From Gammaproteobacteria bacterium RIFCSPHIGHO2_12_FULL_41_20 (GTDB taxonomy: Bacteria; Pseudomonadota; Gammaproteobacteria; DSM-16500), in NCBI GenBank assembly GCA_001801575.1, contig MGYC01000023.1, positions 1 to 58,301 of the forward strand: a DNA stretch of 58,301 nucleotides, given 5' to 3'. The notes beneath the pieces were generated by a model, which made no database searches, was not told the DNA's origin, and saw only the letters and a list, made by a program, of their open reading frames with translations. Shown here piece after piece: positions 1 to 9,293 of the stretch. Position 1 is the first letter of the stretch. Each line of letters begins with the position of its first letter. Both the position numbers and the translations under genes were made by a program.

Positions 1-98
1 TGACCGATCTGCTCATGCGTAGCACCTCTGTTGTTGACTCGTAGTTTATCAAAATTACGTGTCTACTAAAGCGGGGCTAGATCAGAGTTCCTGAAATA

Positions 99-1676
99 TC
101 ATGATGCCGCTGGACTTAATGAACTAGGTGTATAATACGCTTCCTTATCTGAAGCCTCTTCTTGTGCTTGTGCTGTAGATTGTTGCTGTTTCCGTTCTTC
201 TTCCTCAAAATCAAAAACAGCTTGTAAGCGCACTTTTTCTTGCTGCGAGTACACCGTGTCTGGCGCATTGTTTAATGCTCTAAGCAATGCCAAGTCTTCT
301 TGAGATAAGGTATCGCTAGCATGTTGCCCAAATAAAGTAGGCGTTGCTGCGGCCATAAAAGTAAGAGGAAGTTGGGCTACTTTTGCTACCGCCCCCTTGA
401 CTACAGGAACAACTGGCTCAGTTACCATTTCTACTACTTTGGTACGCAGCGCCTTTTGTACCCATAACAACCCTAAGAACATTAATACAAACTCAGGCGC
501 AAATGTAGTTACTGCGCCTACAGCAGTACCAATCCCAATTCCACTACCAATAATACTGGTAAGCAGCCTTGCTACGCCAAATCCCACTCCAACCTGTGTA
601 ATGCTAGTGAATAAACCAGAGCAAAATCGCTTAACAATGCTGTTTCTACGTGTATCACTAATTGCACCCGAATTAATTTGACTGAGTTCAGCCATTTGCA
701 GCAGTAAATCGTCGCGCACATGTCTGACTGCATCTACCTTTAGCCCATGATCTTCCCAGTTTGTTACTTGACTATTAGCTTGCACAACATTTGCTACATG
801 AGCGGTGACGCGAGTCATATCTTGTAGGATAAAATCATTACTTAAATCCGAAGTGTGTTGTATATTGGTAGCGCGTTGACATAGACGATAAAGATCACTT
901 CTCTCCGGCGATAGCCAGCCATATTCTTTTTCAATTTGCATCATCACGTAAATTAGATAGCCATAGTACAAAACATGTCTCAAGCCTTGCTCTTGATTTA
1001 AATTTAAAATAGTACTGGTATTCTCTGTTTGTAACATTTCCATCATTTTCACCGCTGCTTCTCGTTTTGGGCTGCGTCCACCAATCCAAATATAGCCTAG
1101 TAAGCGGCTTAGAGTAGAGTCTTTACTACAAATATCTCGGTAATCTTTCGGTAATTCAGTAAATCTTTGTATTAATATAGGAGCGGTTGTAGGTCTACTT
1201 AGCAGTGCAGTCAATAATTTACTTAATTCATCACGTTTGATTTGATTGGCTAGGGTTTCGATTTTTTGCAGTTCACTTCTTTGCTTCAATAAAGTCTGGT
1301 TCTGTAATATAAATTCAAGAAATTGCAGTATACAGATAAAGTGAATTCTTGCATCAGTCTGTTGTTTGGTACTGCTTTCAACTTTAAGTGCTTCTTCAAC
1401 AAGAACATATAATGCACTATTGCGGACACGATACGGAATATAATATTCAGCTTGAATAGAGCGAGACACGTAAAAACATGCGCCTAATAGAATTTCACGA
1501 GCTAGGGGGTATTGCATTATTTCAAGTTGCTGAGCTAATTGTTGCAGTAAGTTCACCCAGTCATTGTGGGCGGGAGAACCGACTGTCCCTGCTTTATGTG
1601 TATCATAATCAGCTCGAATTTGCTTAAGCTTTCTTACTAATGAAACACGGTTCGGAACTTGATATCGATCTAGCAT
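99..1676 (-). CDS. orphan protein with a glycine-rich hydrophobic C-terminal segment
   Basis: I do not recognise a family for this 525-residue protein. The first 340 residues look soluble and mostly helical, without a signal peptide. Residues about 350-420 are strongly hydrophobic and rich in Gly/Ala/Ile (two or three possible membrane-inserting segments), followed by another hydrophobic patch near 440-455 and a Gln/Glu-rich tail. A long soluble domain followed by a late membrane hairpin is common among secreted effectors of Legionellales, but that role is inference. The gene stands alone, 60 bp from the upstream hydrolase gene on the same strand. Confidence 0.75.
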   Translation of the reverse strand: MLDRYQVPNRVSLVRKLKQIRADYDTHKAGTVGSPAHNDWVNLLQQLAQQLEIMQYPLAREILLGACFYVSRSIQAEYYIPYRVRNSALYVLVEEALKVESSTKQQTDARIHFICILQFLEFILQNQTLLKQRSELQKIETLANQIKRDELSKLLTALLSRPTTAPILIQRFTELPKDYRDICSKDSTLSRLLGYIWIGGRSPKREAAVKMMEMLQTENTSTILNLNQEQGLRHVLYYGYLIYVMMQIEKEYGWLSPERSDLYRLCQRATNIQHTSDLSNDFILQDMTRVTAHVANVVQANSQVTNWEDHGLKVDAVRHVRDDLLLQMAELSQINSGAISDTRRNSIVKRFCSGLFTSITQVGVGFGVARLLTSIIGSGIGIGTAVGAVTTFAPEFVLMFLGLLWVQKALRTKVVEMVTEPVVPVVKGAVAKVAQLPLTFMAAATPTLFGQHASDTLSQEDLALLRALNNAPDTVYSQQEKVRLQAVFDFEEEERKQQQSTAQAQEEASDKEAYYTPSSLSPAAS

Positions 1677-1736
1677 ATCCGCTGCTCCCTCCCTTACTAT
1701 CTTAAGCTTACTTTAATTCATCTTAGGCTAGAAACC

Positions 1737-2405
1737 TTAAGGCAAACTTAAGAAACGTTTTTCTATGGTATTTCGTAACTCAGTAAGCTGACCATGAAAA
1801 AAATGCGTAGCCTGGGGAAACCGTATCAGTTCAGGATGAGGATGGCGAGTATTTGCCCACTCATAAACAGCGCCGGGTGATACCACGTCATCTTTATCTC
1901 CTTGTACTACTAAGCAAGGTGCCAGTAAGGGTGGCAGTGACATCATAGGAAAGTGTTGTACCGCTGGAGCAATAAGTACTAACTGAGCAACCTCTATTCG
2001 AGTGGCAACACTTGCTGCAATATATGCACCGAAAGAAAATCCGGATAACCAGAGTATAGAATCAGGGTTCGCTTGCTTTGTCCATTGTATCACTGCCAGT
2101 AAATCTTCGATTTCCCCTACCCCTTCCGCATAGTGTCCAGTGCTTTTCCCTACACCACGAAAGTTAAAACGCACAGTGCACAACCCTAGATTATGGAAGG
2201 CTCGCGATAAAGTGGTAACCACCTTATTTTGCATAGTGCCGCCAAATAAGGGATGTGGATGGCAAATAATAGCCGTTGCTGCTGGTTGTGCATACTTGGC
2301 AGGGGTGGCTAGTATTTCTAATTGACCAGCGGGTCCTGGTAGTAAAAGAGTTGCTTCAGTTAGAGGAAATGTATTCAACATAATAGTGAAATTTCTCACT
2401 TTCAT
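1737..2405 (-). CDS. alpha/beta hydrolase (COG2945-like)
   Basis: A small cytoplasmic serine hydrolase of 222 residues with no signal peptide. It carries the HPHPLFGG segment (residues 49-56) typical of the COG2945 group, a nucleophile elbow GFSFGA with Ser124, an acidic loop GDKDD near 169-173 that would hold the catalytic Asp, and a C-terminal His at 201 or 204. The substrate is unknown; relatives are annotated as esterases or dienelactone hydrolase-like proteins. The start may instead be Met9. The gene is divergent from typA with only 36 bp between the two starts, so their promoters must overlap or lie inside coding sequence. Confidence 0.85.
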   Translation of the reverse strand: MKVRNFTIMLNTFPLTEATLLLPGPAGQLEILATPAKYAQPAATAIICHPHPLFGGTMQNKVVTTLSRAFHNLGLCTVRFNFRGVGKSTGHYAEGVGEIEDLLAVIQWTKQANPDSILWLSGFSFGAYIAASVATRIEVAQLVLIAPAVQHFPMMSLPPLLAPCLVVQGDKDDVVSPGAVYEWANTRHPHPELIRFPQATHFFHGQLTELRNTIEKRFLSLP

Positions 2406-2441
2406 GTAAGATAAGCAACCATTTTACACGCAGGTGAATCC

Positions 2442-4250
2442 GTGTCAGAACAATTACGAAACATAGCCATTATTGCTCACGTTGATCATGGAAAAACAAC
2501 ATTAGTAGATAAACTACTACAGCAAACTGCTAGCCTCTCAAAGAAAACCAGTCATACTGAGCGAGTGATGGATAGCAACGACTTAGAACGTGAACGTGGC
2601 ATCACTATCCTAGCCAAGAATACAGCCATTAAATGGCATGATTACCGTATTAATATAGTGGACACCCCTGGACATGCCGATTTTGGTGGTGAAGTTGAGC
2701 GCATCTTATCTATGGTGGATTCTGTATTGCTATTAGTGGATGCCGTTGATGGTCCCATGCCACAAACACGTTTTGTTACTCAGAAGGCGTTTGCACAAGG
2801 ATTAAACCCAATTGTGGTAATCAATAAAATTGATCGCCCTGGTGCGCGTCCCGATTGGGTTATGGATCAAGTATTTGACTTGTTTGATAGCCTGCATGCT
2901 ACTAATGAGCAGTTGGATTTTCCAGTCGTGTATACATCGGCTTTATTGGGTTATGCCACACTCGATTTAACGCAAGCTAGCCAAGATATGACGCCATTGC
3001 TAGAAACTATAGTTAAGCGTGTACACCCACCTACCGTAGATTTAGCAGGTCCTTTTCAAATGCAGATTAGTACGCTGGATTATTCTAGCTACGTTGGCAC
3101 CATAGGGATAGGACGTATTACCCGTGGGCAAGCAAAAACCAATATGCCAGTCACCATCATCGATCGCGAAGGAAATACTCGTCAGGGCCGTATCTTGCAA
3201 ATTCTAGAATACTTAGGGCTAGATCGTAGCGAAGTCACCGAAGCTTATGCTGGAGATATTGTTGCGGTAACGGGTATCGAAGGCTTAAAAATTTCTGATA
3301 CCCTGTGTGATCCATTGGCAATCGAAGCACTTCCTCCTCTCACTGTTGATGAACCTACTGTAAGTATGACGTTTCAAGTTAATACCTCGCCACTTGCAGG
3401 CAAAGAAGGAAAGTATGTCACTAGTCGTAAAATTCGTGAACGACTTGAGCAAGAGTTATTACATAATGTCGCTTTACGTGTTGAAAATACGGCAGATCCT
3501 GATAAGTTCAAAGTGTCGGGCCGCGGTGAGCTGCATTTATCTATTCTTATCGAAAATATGCGCCGCGAAGGTTATGAGCTAGCGGTTTCGCGTCCTGAAG
3601 TTATTACTAAAATGGTAAATAATGAACAGCACGAACCTTATGAAACCCTAGCAATTGATGTTCCTTCTGAGTACCAAGGCGCTATTATGGAAAAATTGGG
3701 CGCACGTCGTGGCGAATTAAAGAATATGACCATAGATGAGATAGGGCGTGCTCGCTTAGACTATATTATCCCTTCGCGAGCACTTATTGGCTTTCATACA
3801 GACTTCCTTACCTTAACTTCGGGTACCGGTATAATGCACCATGTTTTTAGTCATTATGGCCCGGCAGCAAAGGGGGAAATTCCACATCGACAAAATGGCG
3901 TGCTTATTTCTAATCAGCCAGGAGTTGCCCTAGCCTACGCTTTATGGAATTTACAAGAACGTGGGCGCATGCTCATTACGCCACAAACAGAAGTCTACGA
4001 GGGCATGGTGGTAGGCGTGCATTCTCGCGACAATGATCTCGTGGTGAATGTATGCAAAGCTAAGCAATTGACTAATATACGTGCAGCAGGGTCGGATGAA
4101 AACATCTTGCTGACGCCGCCTATTCGACTTTCGCTCGAACAAGCGTTAGAATTTATCGAGGATGATGAATTGGTTGAGGTTACGCCTTTAAATATAAGGA
4201 TTAGAAAGAAATTTCTTAAAGAACACGAAAGAAAACGCGCAGCGCGCTGA
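2442..4250 (+). CDS. typA: ribosome-associated GTPase TypA/BipA
   Basis: TypA/BipA is a translational GTPase of the EF-G class that binds the 70S ribosome and supports large-subunit assembly and stress or virulence responses. All five G motifs are visible: AHVDHGKTT near the N-terminus, [21 protein letters not shown] and TSALLG. They are followed by beta-barrel and EF-G III/V-like domains and the BipA-specific C-terminal domain. Its 602 residues match the family. The start is a GTG at 2442; the first codons match conserved [18 protein letters not shown] small orphan gene follows 27 bp downstream and is probably co-transcribed. Confidence 0.97.
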   Translation: MSEQLRNIAIIAHVDHGKTTLVDKLLQQTASLSKKTSHTERVMDSNDLERERGITILAKNTAIKWHDYRINIVDTPGHADFGGEVERILSMVDSVLLLVDAVDGPMPQTRFVTQKAFAQGLNPIVVINKIDRPGARPDWVMDQVFDLFDSLHATNEQLDFPVVYTSALLGYATLDLTQASQDMTPLLETIVKRVHPPTVDLAGPFQMQISTLDYSSYVGTIGIGRITRGQAKTNMPVTIIDREGNTRQGRILQILEYLGLDRSEVTEAYAGDIVAVTGIEGLKISDTLCDPLAIEALPPLTVDEPTVSMTFQVNTSPLAGKEGKYVTSRKIRERLEQELLHNVALRVENTADPDKFKVSGRGELHLSILIENMRREGYELAVSRPEVITKMVNNEQHEPYETLAIDVPSEYQGAIMEKLGARRGELKNMTIDEIGRARLDYIIPSRALIGFHTDFLTLTSGTGIMHHVFSHYGPAAKGEIPHRQNGVLISNQPGVALAYALWNLQERGRMLITPQTEVYEGMVVGVHSRDNDLVVNVCKAKQLTNIRAAGSDENILLTPPIRLSLEQALEFIEDDELVEVTPLNIRIRKKFLKEHERKRAAR

Positions 4251-4277
4251 AACCACTAAACGAAGAGGGTATAAATC

Positions 4278-4763
4278 ATGGCTAATTTAAGAAAGAGTTT
4301 TAAATCCTATATTTCTCTTGTTAATCCCGTTAAAGCATCGCCACTCACGTCTTTAACGGAAACAGCAGAAGAAAGAATTCCCCTTTTTTCAGCACGAACC
4401 TATAACTTAGAAGATGCTCGTCGTGGGATAAAGACATTATTTACTAGAGAAAGCAACGTGAATGCAGCATTAAGAGCTGGTCAACCATCTCAAGATCCGA
4501 ATATGGATCATTATGTATTATCTGTTAGGGTAGGCACAGATAAAGCACAAGATAAAGCACAAGATAAATACTCCGTTAATGTCTATGATGATCGCATCGA
4601 AGTACATGCTTATGGTGGAGGAGCAAGGTTGGTTTTTCACCATAATGACTTTCAAGCTGCAAGTAATTTTTTTGCATGGATAAAAAAACACAATTACGCT
4701 CTTCCATCATCTCGCACTCAGGCCAATGGATCTAGCTATCAAAGATCACATACAAGGTTATAA
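4278..4763 (+). CDS. small orphan protein with a KAQD tandem repeat
   Basis: A 161-residue protein of no recognised family. It starts 27 bp after typA behind a good ribosome site (GAGGG) and is likely transcribed with it. Residues 84-131 look like a small beta-rich domain (YVLSVRV, YSVNVYDDRIEVHAYGGGARLVF). In its middle a 12-bp unit, GATAAAGCACAA, occurs twice in tandem (4539-4562) followed by a partial third copy, giving DKAQDKAQDK. The same 12 bases form the inner end of both arms of the palindrome that begins just after the stop codon, so the coding repeat may derive from that element. Confidence 0.7.
   Translation: MANLRKSFKSYISLVNPVKASPLTSLTETAEERIPLFSARTYNLEDARRGIKTLFTRESNVNAALRAGQPSQDPNMDHYVLSVRVGTDKAQDKAQDKYSVNVYDDRIEVHAYGGGARLVFHHNDFQAASNFFAWIKKHNYALPSSRTQANGSSYQRSHTRL
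4539..4568 (+). repeat. 12-bp tandem repeat inside a gene
   Basis: Two exact copies of GATAAAGCACAA (4539-4550, 4551-4562) followed by GATAAA. In-frame, it encodes DKAQ repeats. The same 12-mer recurs at 4819-4830 and, inverted, at 4864-4875 in the adjacent palindrome. Confidence 0.95.
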
Positions 4764-4770
4764 AGAGGGG

Positions 4771-4922
4771 ATGCAGGAGTTCCTGCTGGAAAGCGGCTAT
4801 TAACACTGAACGACCAGAGATAAAGCACAATGGCTCGTCGGCCTCCGGCCTCCTGCGCTTTATTTGTGCTTTATCTCTGGTCGTTCAGTGTTAATAGCCG
4901 CTTTCAGCAGGAACTCCTGCAT
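4771..4922. repeat. 152-bp long palindrome (60/59-nt arms)
   Basis: The left arm is 4771-4830 and the right arm 4864-4922. They are perfect reverse complements except for one missing base in the right arm near 4907. The 33-nt centre (4831-4863) is GC-rich and contains a small CGGCCTCCGGCC palindrome. There is no U-tract, so this is not a classical terminator, although the RNA would fold very stably. No obvious target duplication is seen. It fills the space between the typA unit and the next promoter. Confidence 0.95.
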
Positions 4923-4946
4923 TTCAAGTAGGGCTTCAGCATCACT

Positions 4947-4974
4947 TTGCGCGGTATGATTTTTAGAGTATAAT
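4947..4974 (+). promoter_or_regulatory. sigma70-type promoter for the 5006 gene
   Basis: TTGCGC (4947-4952), a 16-bp spacer and a perfect TATAAT (4969-4974), 31 bp before the ATG at 5006. It lies just outside the right arm of the palindrome. Confidence 0.65.
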
Positions 4975-5005
4975 AACGACATTTGCATGAACTGGGGATA
5001 ACCAC

Positions 5006-5236
5006 ATGAAAAAATGGGTTGTATTATTAATAAGTACGTTTATTATAAGTATAGGCGCTTTAACCAGCTCGGCATTTTCCCTATCTAAGAAACAAGATTT
5101 GCAAGCCCTGGAATCTATGTTACGCGCACAAAAAAACACGATAGCAACCCAGAAGAAAGGCGATACAATCACCGTGTACGGCGGTGAAGATATAGCACAT
5201 AAAATGCTGGACATCACCGCTGTTATACCCGTTTAA
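5006..5236 (+). CDS. small exported protein
   Basis: A 76-residue protein with a clear signal peptide (MKKWVVLLISTFIISIG, cleavage likely after the Ala-Phe-Ser region near residue 25), leaving a short, charged mature part of about 50 residues. No family is recognised. It is preceded by a good promoter and ends 2 bp before the CoA-transferase gene, so the two are probably translated from one mRNA. Confidence 0.65.
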   Translation: MKKWVVLLISTFIISIGALTSSAFSLSKKQDLQALESMLRAQKNTIATQKKGDTITVYGGEDIAHKMLDITAVIPV

Positions 5237-5238
5237 AA

Positions 5239-6660
5239 ATGAAATTAGATCGCCTCTCTTTAACAGATGGGAAATTGCTACCACTTAATCAACTTATAGT
5301 CGAATTGGGATTTAATAAATATTTCAACGATGAAGTTATATTAACTGGATGCGACCCCATTCTTAGGTCGCCACATCGGCTAGGAGAGGCAGTAAGCTCC
5401 GTGTTAGCATTAGATGCTGTAGGCGCCGCAGCCATTTGGAAGTTTCGCACTGGACAAGAGAATAATATTAATTTAAATATTTTCGATACAATTCATTATT
5501 TACACCCTACTCATTTTATTTGGCAGTCTGGACACAAGATTTTTTTGGGAGCAGAAACTGTACCCACCAATGGATTATTTACATGTGAGGATGGCCGTAT
5601 CGTTATGATTGAATCAGGGCCTCCTTATAAAAAACTTGAAACAGGCTACTTAAATTTTTTTAATTGTGGAAATAACAAAGAAGCGATTGCAAAGGTAATC
5701 TCTAAATGGAATTCATTAAAGCTACAGGATGCTCTCTCGGGTAGTGGTCTGCCTTGTTGCATTGCTTATACAAAAGACGAATGGCACCAACATCCACAAG
5801 GAATAGCGCTTACGCAAGTACCCGTTATTGAAATTGAAAAAATTGCTTCTAGCTCTCCTCTTGGATTTTCTAATGACACCAAGTCTCCATTATCTGGAGT
5901 TAAAGTATTAGACTATACGCATGTTTTAGCTGGCCCAAGAAGTACACGTACACTTGCTGAATTAGGAGCTGAGGTATTACATATTAGCTCCCCCTATCAT
6001 CGCGACACACTTGCGCAGAATTTAGCTGTGAACCATGGAAAGCGATCTGCTTATCTCAATATTAACAATAAAAAAGAAATGGATAAGATGCTTGAGTTAT
6101 TATCTGAAGCGGATATTTTTGCTAATTCATATCGTCCGTCTGTAGTAGAGAAATTTGAGATTACCGCGCCTCAAATTGCCAAGCTCACAAAAAAGGGTAT
6201 TATCTATTTGTCAATCAACGCCTATGGCCATCAAGGACCCTGGAGTAAACGGCCTGGCTTTGATCAAAATGGACAAGTTGCTACTGGATTTGCTGTAAAA
6301 GAAGGTTCGTTTAAAACCCCCAAGTTCTCTCCCGTATTCTACCTTACTGATCTAATTACAGCCTATTTTGCAGCAGCAGGGATGATGGCTGCGTTATTGA
6401 GGCGCGCAACAGAAGGCGGGAGTTATCATGTGAAAGTTTCACTTGCTCGAAGTGCAATGTGGGTACAAGACCTTGGTTATATTGATGAAGATATTTTTAA
6501 AAAAGCCCCTACGCAAGATAATTATCCAGTCAAATTGATAACAGAAAAAACCCCCTATGGAAAACTTACTCATCTCGCATCTGCTATTGAATTTTCTAAT
6601 ATGCCAACGGTTAAGCTAAAACCCGTTGTTCCATTCGGCGCAAATGAACCCAAATGGTAG
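5239..6660 (+). CDS. class III CoA-transferase (CaiB/BaiF family), double-domain form
   Basis: Class III CoA-transferases move CoA between acyl groups through an aspartyl-CoA thioester. Residues about 215-430 form a typical N-terminal CaiB domain: GVKVLDYTHVLAGPRSTRTL, the LAELGAEVLHI strand, and RPGFDQNGQ where Asp342 is the expected catalytic residue. The first 200 residues instead resemble the C-terminal half of a CaiB protein (GRIVMIESG, then SGSGLPCCIAYTKDEW, matching the usual G-V-P-C/A-x-x segment), so the order is unusual: a C-terminal-like half precedes the N-terminal-like half. The substrate cannot be told. The ATG lies 2 bp after the preceding stop codon. Confidence 0.85.
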   Translation: MKLDRLSLTDGKLLPLNQLIVELGFNKYFNDEVILTGCDPILRSPHRLGEAVSSVLALDAVGAAAIWKFRTGQENNINLNIFDTIHYLHPTHFIWQSGHKIFLGAETVPTNGLFTCEDGRIVMIESGPPYKKLETGYLNFFNCGNNKEAIAKVISKWNSLKLQDALSGSGLPCCIAYTKDEWHQHPQGIALTQVPVIEIEKIASSSPLGFSNDTKSPLSGVKVLDYTHVLAGPRSTRTLAELGAEVLHISSPYHRDTLAQNLAVNHGKRSAYLNINNKKEMDKMLELLSEADIFANSYRPSVVEKFEITAPQIAKLTKKGIIYLSINAYGHQGPWSKRPGFDQNGQVATGFAVKEGSFKTPKFSPVFYLTDLITAYFAAAGMMAALLRRATEGGSYHVKVSLARSAMWVQDLGYIDEDIFKKAPTQDNYPVKLITEKTPYGKLTHLASAIEFSNMPTVKLKPVVPFGANEPKW

Positions 6661-6735
6661 TAGGGATAGAGGTAATCAACTGAAATCTACCACGAGCGAG
6701 CGCTTAATCGTTTGAGTCTGTACGCAAATTTGTGG

Positions 6736-8604
6736 TTATGAGTCACTTTCAATCGCAACCTTCGCTTTTTTCATTAACCCCTGTTTGTACAGCTCGTATT
6801 CTAACAAGCCTTCGCTGTTTTGCACTTGCTCCATAAAAATGGCATTTTGTTTTTTATCAACTGTTCCAGCTTTTATTTGCTCTAAAAGCATAACCGCATA
6901 ACCTAATGGTGTTTTTACAGTAGCATATACTGGGTGTGCTTGTGGTCGTGGCAATTGGAATGCGGTATCCAGTATAGCGGAGTCAATCTTAGTTGAATAA
7001 CGCCCTACAAAACCAGGAGCACTCCAACTTAAATGATAGGATTGTGCTACTTGCGATGGGGATGCAGTACCTTCTTGTAATTTTTGTTTAATTAACTCAG
7101 CCAATTGTGAGGCTTTTTGGTTAGCCTCATCCAGTTTTAACCTTTCCTCAATCTGCCGATATACTGATTCTAAGGGTAACAAAGCAGAAGAAGTATGAGA
7201 TTTCATGCGAATAACCACCACCTCTTCTGGACTTATTTGGATAAGATCGCTATTGTTTTTTAAGTTTAATACATCATCATTAAAGGCAGTATCTCGCACT
7301 CTCTTGTTGTTCGAGATACCCTCCCCTCTGCTTTTCTCTTTACTAAATAGTTCACTGGTCTTAATGGGTAGGTTTAACGCATGGGCTGCTGGCTGTAAAG
7401 AATCTGGATGCTCGTATGTAATAGTTGCCAGTCGCTCCCGCATCTCAGTAAATTGCTCTTCTGCTTTCTGTCTTGCATAGGCAACACTAACTTGCGTTTT
7501 AACTTTCTCGAGTGGTTGTACTTCGGGTTCTTTTACCGCTACCGCCTGTATTAGCATTACGCCTTGGGCTGTTACCACAGGAACGGATATTTGTCCTGGT
7601 TTCATTAGACCAGACACAGCTTTTTGTAGATCAGGTGGAATTTGATTTAATGTAACCCAACCTTGCAGCTGTTTACCTATTTCACTAGGATATTGCTTAA
7701 GTATTTTAGAAGAAGATCCACCATGATTTAGCTCTTGTATTACTTGTTGTGTTTTGTTTTGTGCAGATAAAGGCAGTTGAATAACTGCTAGCTGCCACTG
7801 AGCTGGCCGAGTATAGGAGTTAATATTATCATTATAGAATTTATTTAACATATCATTAGTAGGGTGAATCGTAGCCATAAGATCCTTAACCGATAGTTCC
7901 AGGTACTCCACGTTGACTTGCTCTGGGGTTTTAAACTGAGCCTTGTGTTGTTGATAGTAAGTCGTAACTTTTGTTACTGGAACAACGAGTCCTTTCTTAA
8001 GAAAATATTGCTGTGGGATAACAAGATAATTAATTTTACGCTCTTGATTAACTAATGATATAGTGTGATCAACTTCACTGGGTAATGCAAATGAGGTAAA
8101 AATTACTCCTAATTTAGGTTGATCAATCAGTAAGCTTGTTTTTATTAAATCCAAAAATTCTCCTGTGGACAGCAATGTTGTAGACAATATCTCTTGAAAC
8201 CGCGTCAAAGAAAATTGTCCGTTTATTTGAAACTCTGGCATGCTTTCTAAATAACTTTCTACCTGGTTAAGAGAAATGCGGTAATCTTGGCTAAGAGAAG
8301 CTTGTTTAAGTACTTGCAATTGCACTAATGATTGCAAGGCGCGCTGCTTCAGTAAAGTGTCTTCTTTGGGGGACAGCACAGATAACGATCCAGACTGCGC
8401 CTGTACTTGACGACGCAACCTTTCATATGCCAATGCTAACTGGCTTTTAGTGATTTCCGCATTATTAACCGTAGCAACAATATTAGTACTTGCTCCACCA
8501 GAGAAATAAGTATGGATACCCCAGAGCGCAAACGTAATTATGATAATCGTAATAATAGTTCCAGCTATCCAGCCTTGTGTATGATCGCGAATAGTTTGCA
8601 GCAT
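6736..8604 (-). CDS. ppiD: periplasmic folding chaperone PpiD
   Basis: PpiD is an inner-membrane-anchored SurA/parvulin-type chaperone that helps proteins leaving the Sec translocon. The 622-residue product begins MLQTIRDHTQGWIAG, followed by a single transmembrane helix (about residues 13-35), a SurA-like N-terminal domain (AEITKSQLALAYERLRRQ) and a degenerate parvulin domain (about residues 250-360). I chose the ATG at 8604: a longer reading would run through the tRNA-Asp gene. As in other Gammaproteobacteria it follows hupB, here with two tRNA genes between. Confidence 0.93.
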   Translation of the reverse strand: MLQTIRDHTQGWIAGTIITIIIITFALWGIHTYFSGGASTNIVATVNNAEITKSQLALAYERLRRQVQAQSGSLSVLSPKEDTLLKQRALQSLVQLQVLKQASLSQDYRISLNQVESYLESMPEFQINGQFSLTRFQEILSTTLLSTGEFLDLIKTSLLIDQPKLGVIFTSFALPSEVDHTISLVNQERKINYLVIPQQYFLKKGLVVPVTKVTTYYQQHKAQFKTPEQVNVEYLELSVKDLMATIHPTNDMLNKFYNDNINSYTRPAQWQLAVIQLPLSAQNKTQQVIQELNHGGSSSKILKQYPSEIGKQLQGWVTLNQIPPDLQKAVSGLMKPGQISVPVVTAQGVMLIQAVAVKEPEVQPLEKVKTQVSVAYARQKAEEQFTEMRERLATITYEHPDSLQPAAHALNLPIKTSELFSKEKSRGEGISNNKRVRDTAFNDDVLNLKNNSDLIQISPEEVVVIRMKSHTSSALLPLESVYRQIEERLKLDEANQKASQLAELIKQKLQEGTASPSQVAQSYHLSWSAPGFVGRYSTKIDSAILDTAFQLPRPQAHPVYATVKTPLGYAVMLLEQIKAGTVDKKQNAIFMEQVQNSEGLLEYELYKQGLMKKAKVAIESDS

Positions 8605-8644
8605 ATTACTTACTAGGACCTTTCCTTGAGATAAAAGAAAAAAG

Positions 8645-8721
8645 TGGCGGAGTGGACGGGACTCGAACCCGCGACCCCCGACGTGACAGGCCGGTATTCT
8701 AACCAACTGAACTACCACTCC
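8645..8721 (-). tRNA. tRNA-Asp (GTC)
   Basis: Cloverleaf on the minus strand: acceptor GGAGTGG/CCACTCC, D-arm TTCAGTTGGTTAGAA, anticodon loop CCTGTCACG with anticodon GTC, and T-arm GGTTCGAGTCC. The discriminator is G and CCA is encoded (8645-8647). It sits between ppiD and tRNA-Val. Confidence 0.97.
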
Positions 8722-8736
8722 ACCGTATAACAACTA

Positions 8737-8809
8737 TGGGTGCTGAGGGGGTCGAACCCACGACATTCGCCTTGTAAGGGCGACGCTCTACCAACTGAGC
8801 TAAGCACCC
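8737..8809 (-). tRNA. tRNA-Val (TAC)
   Basis: Cloverleaf on the minus strand: acceptor GGGTGCT/AGCACCC, D-arm TAGCTCAGTTGGTAGAGC, anticodon loop CCTTACAAG with anticodon TAC, and T-arm GGGTTCGACCC. CCA is not encoded, unlike the adjacent tRNA-Asp. Confidence 0.97.
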
Positions 8810-8836
8810 AACTTACTGGGTAAATTGCTACCGGTT

Positions 8837-9124
8837 TTACTCTTTTGTAGCCTCTTTCACTGCTTCTTTTAAAGCCTTACCTGCTTTAAAGCTAACTATT
8901 TTTGTTGCCTTAATTTTGATTTTTTCGCCTGTTTGTGGATTTCGGCCTTCGCGAGCTGGGCGTTGTTTCACAATAAACGAACCCAACTTCATTAAAACTA
9001 CAGGATCACCTTTTTTTAATGAATGCGTAATACTATCAATAAGCGCATCCAATGCGCGGGTAGCAGACCCCTTGGTAATATCAGCTTGATCTGCAATAAG
9101 GTCAATAAGCTCTGATCTATTCAT
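8837..9124 (-). CDS. hupB: nucleoid protein HU-beta
   Basis: A DNA-bending histone-like protein of 95 residues, the standard HU length. It has the N-terminal [19 protein letters not shown] helix pair, the core [12 protein letters not shown], and the beta-arm region [21 protein letters not shown] containing the Pro of the DNA-intercalating RNPxTG motif. It lies between lon and ppiD as in E. coli, with 169 bp separating it from lon, so it probably has its own promoter there. Confidence 0.97.
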   Translation of the reverse strand: MNRSELIDLIADQADITKGSATRALDALIDSITHSLKKGDPVVLMKLGSFIVKQRPAREGRNPQTGEKIKIKATKIVSFKAGKALKEAVKEATKE

Positions 9125-9293
9125 ATATCCCCTACTTTCTACTAATCCGTAAGTTAAAATTGAAATAAAATTAGCCCTATAAAATCACTTTGGATCTGGT
9201 ATAGATCTCATACAAGAAGTCTAGTGCTTTATACCAATAGCACAAAATAACTGTCAAGCTACATAGATAAAATTATTTAGGCATGCACAAAAT

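Noticed and set aside
7205-7480. 91-codon frame on the plus strand opposite ppiD
   Set aside because: It lies wholly inside ppiD on the other strand and has no domain or start signal.
8604-8733. N-terminal extension of PpiD (43 codons) reading through the tRNA-Asp gene
   Set aside because: The extra residues translate the tRNA and match nothing in PpiD; the ATG at 8604 directly precedes the conserved MLQTIRDHTQGW start.
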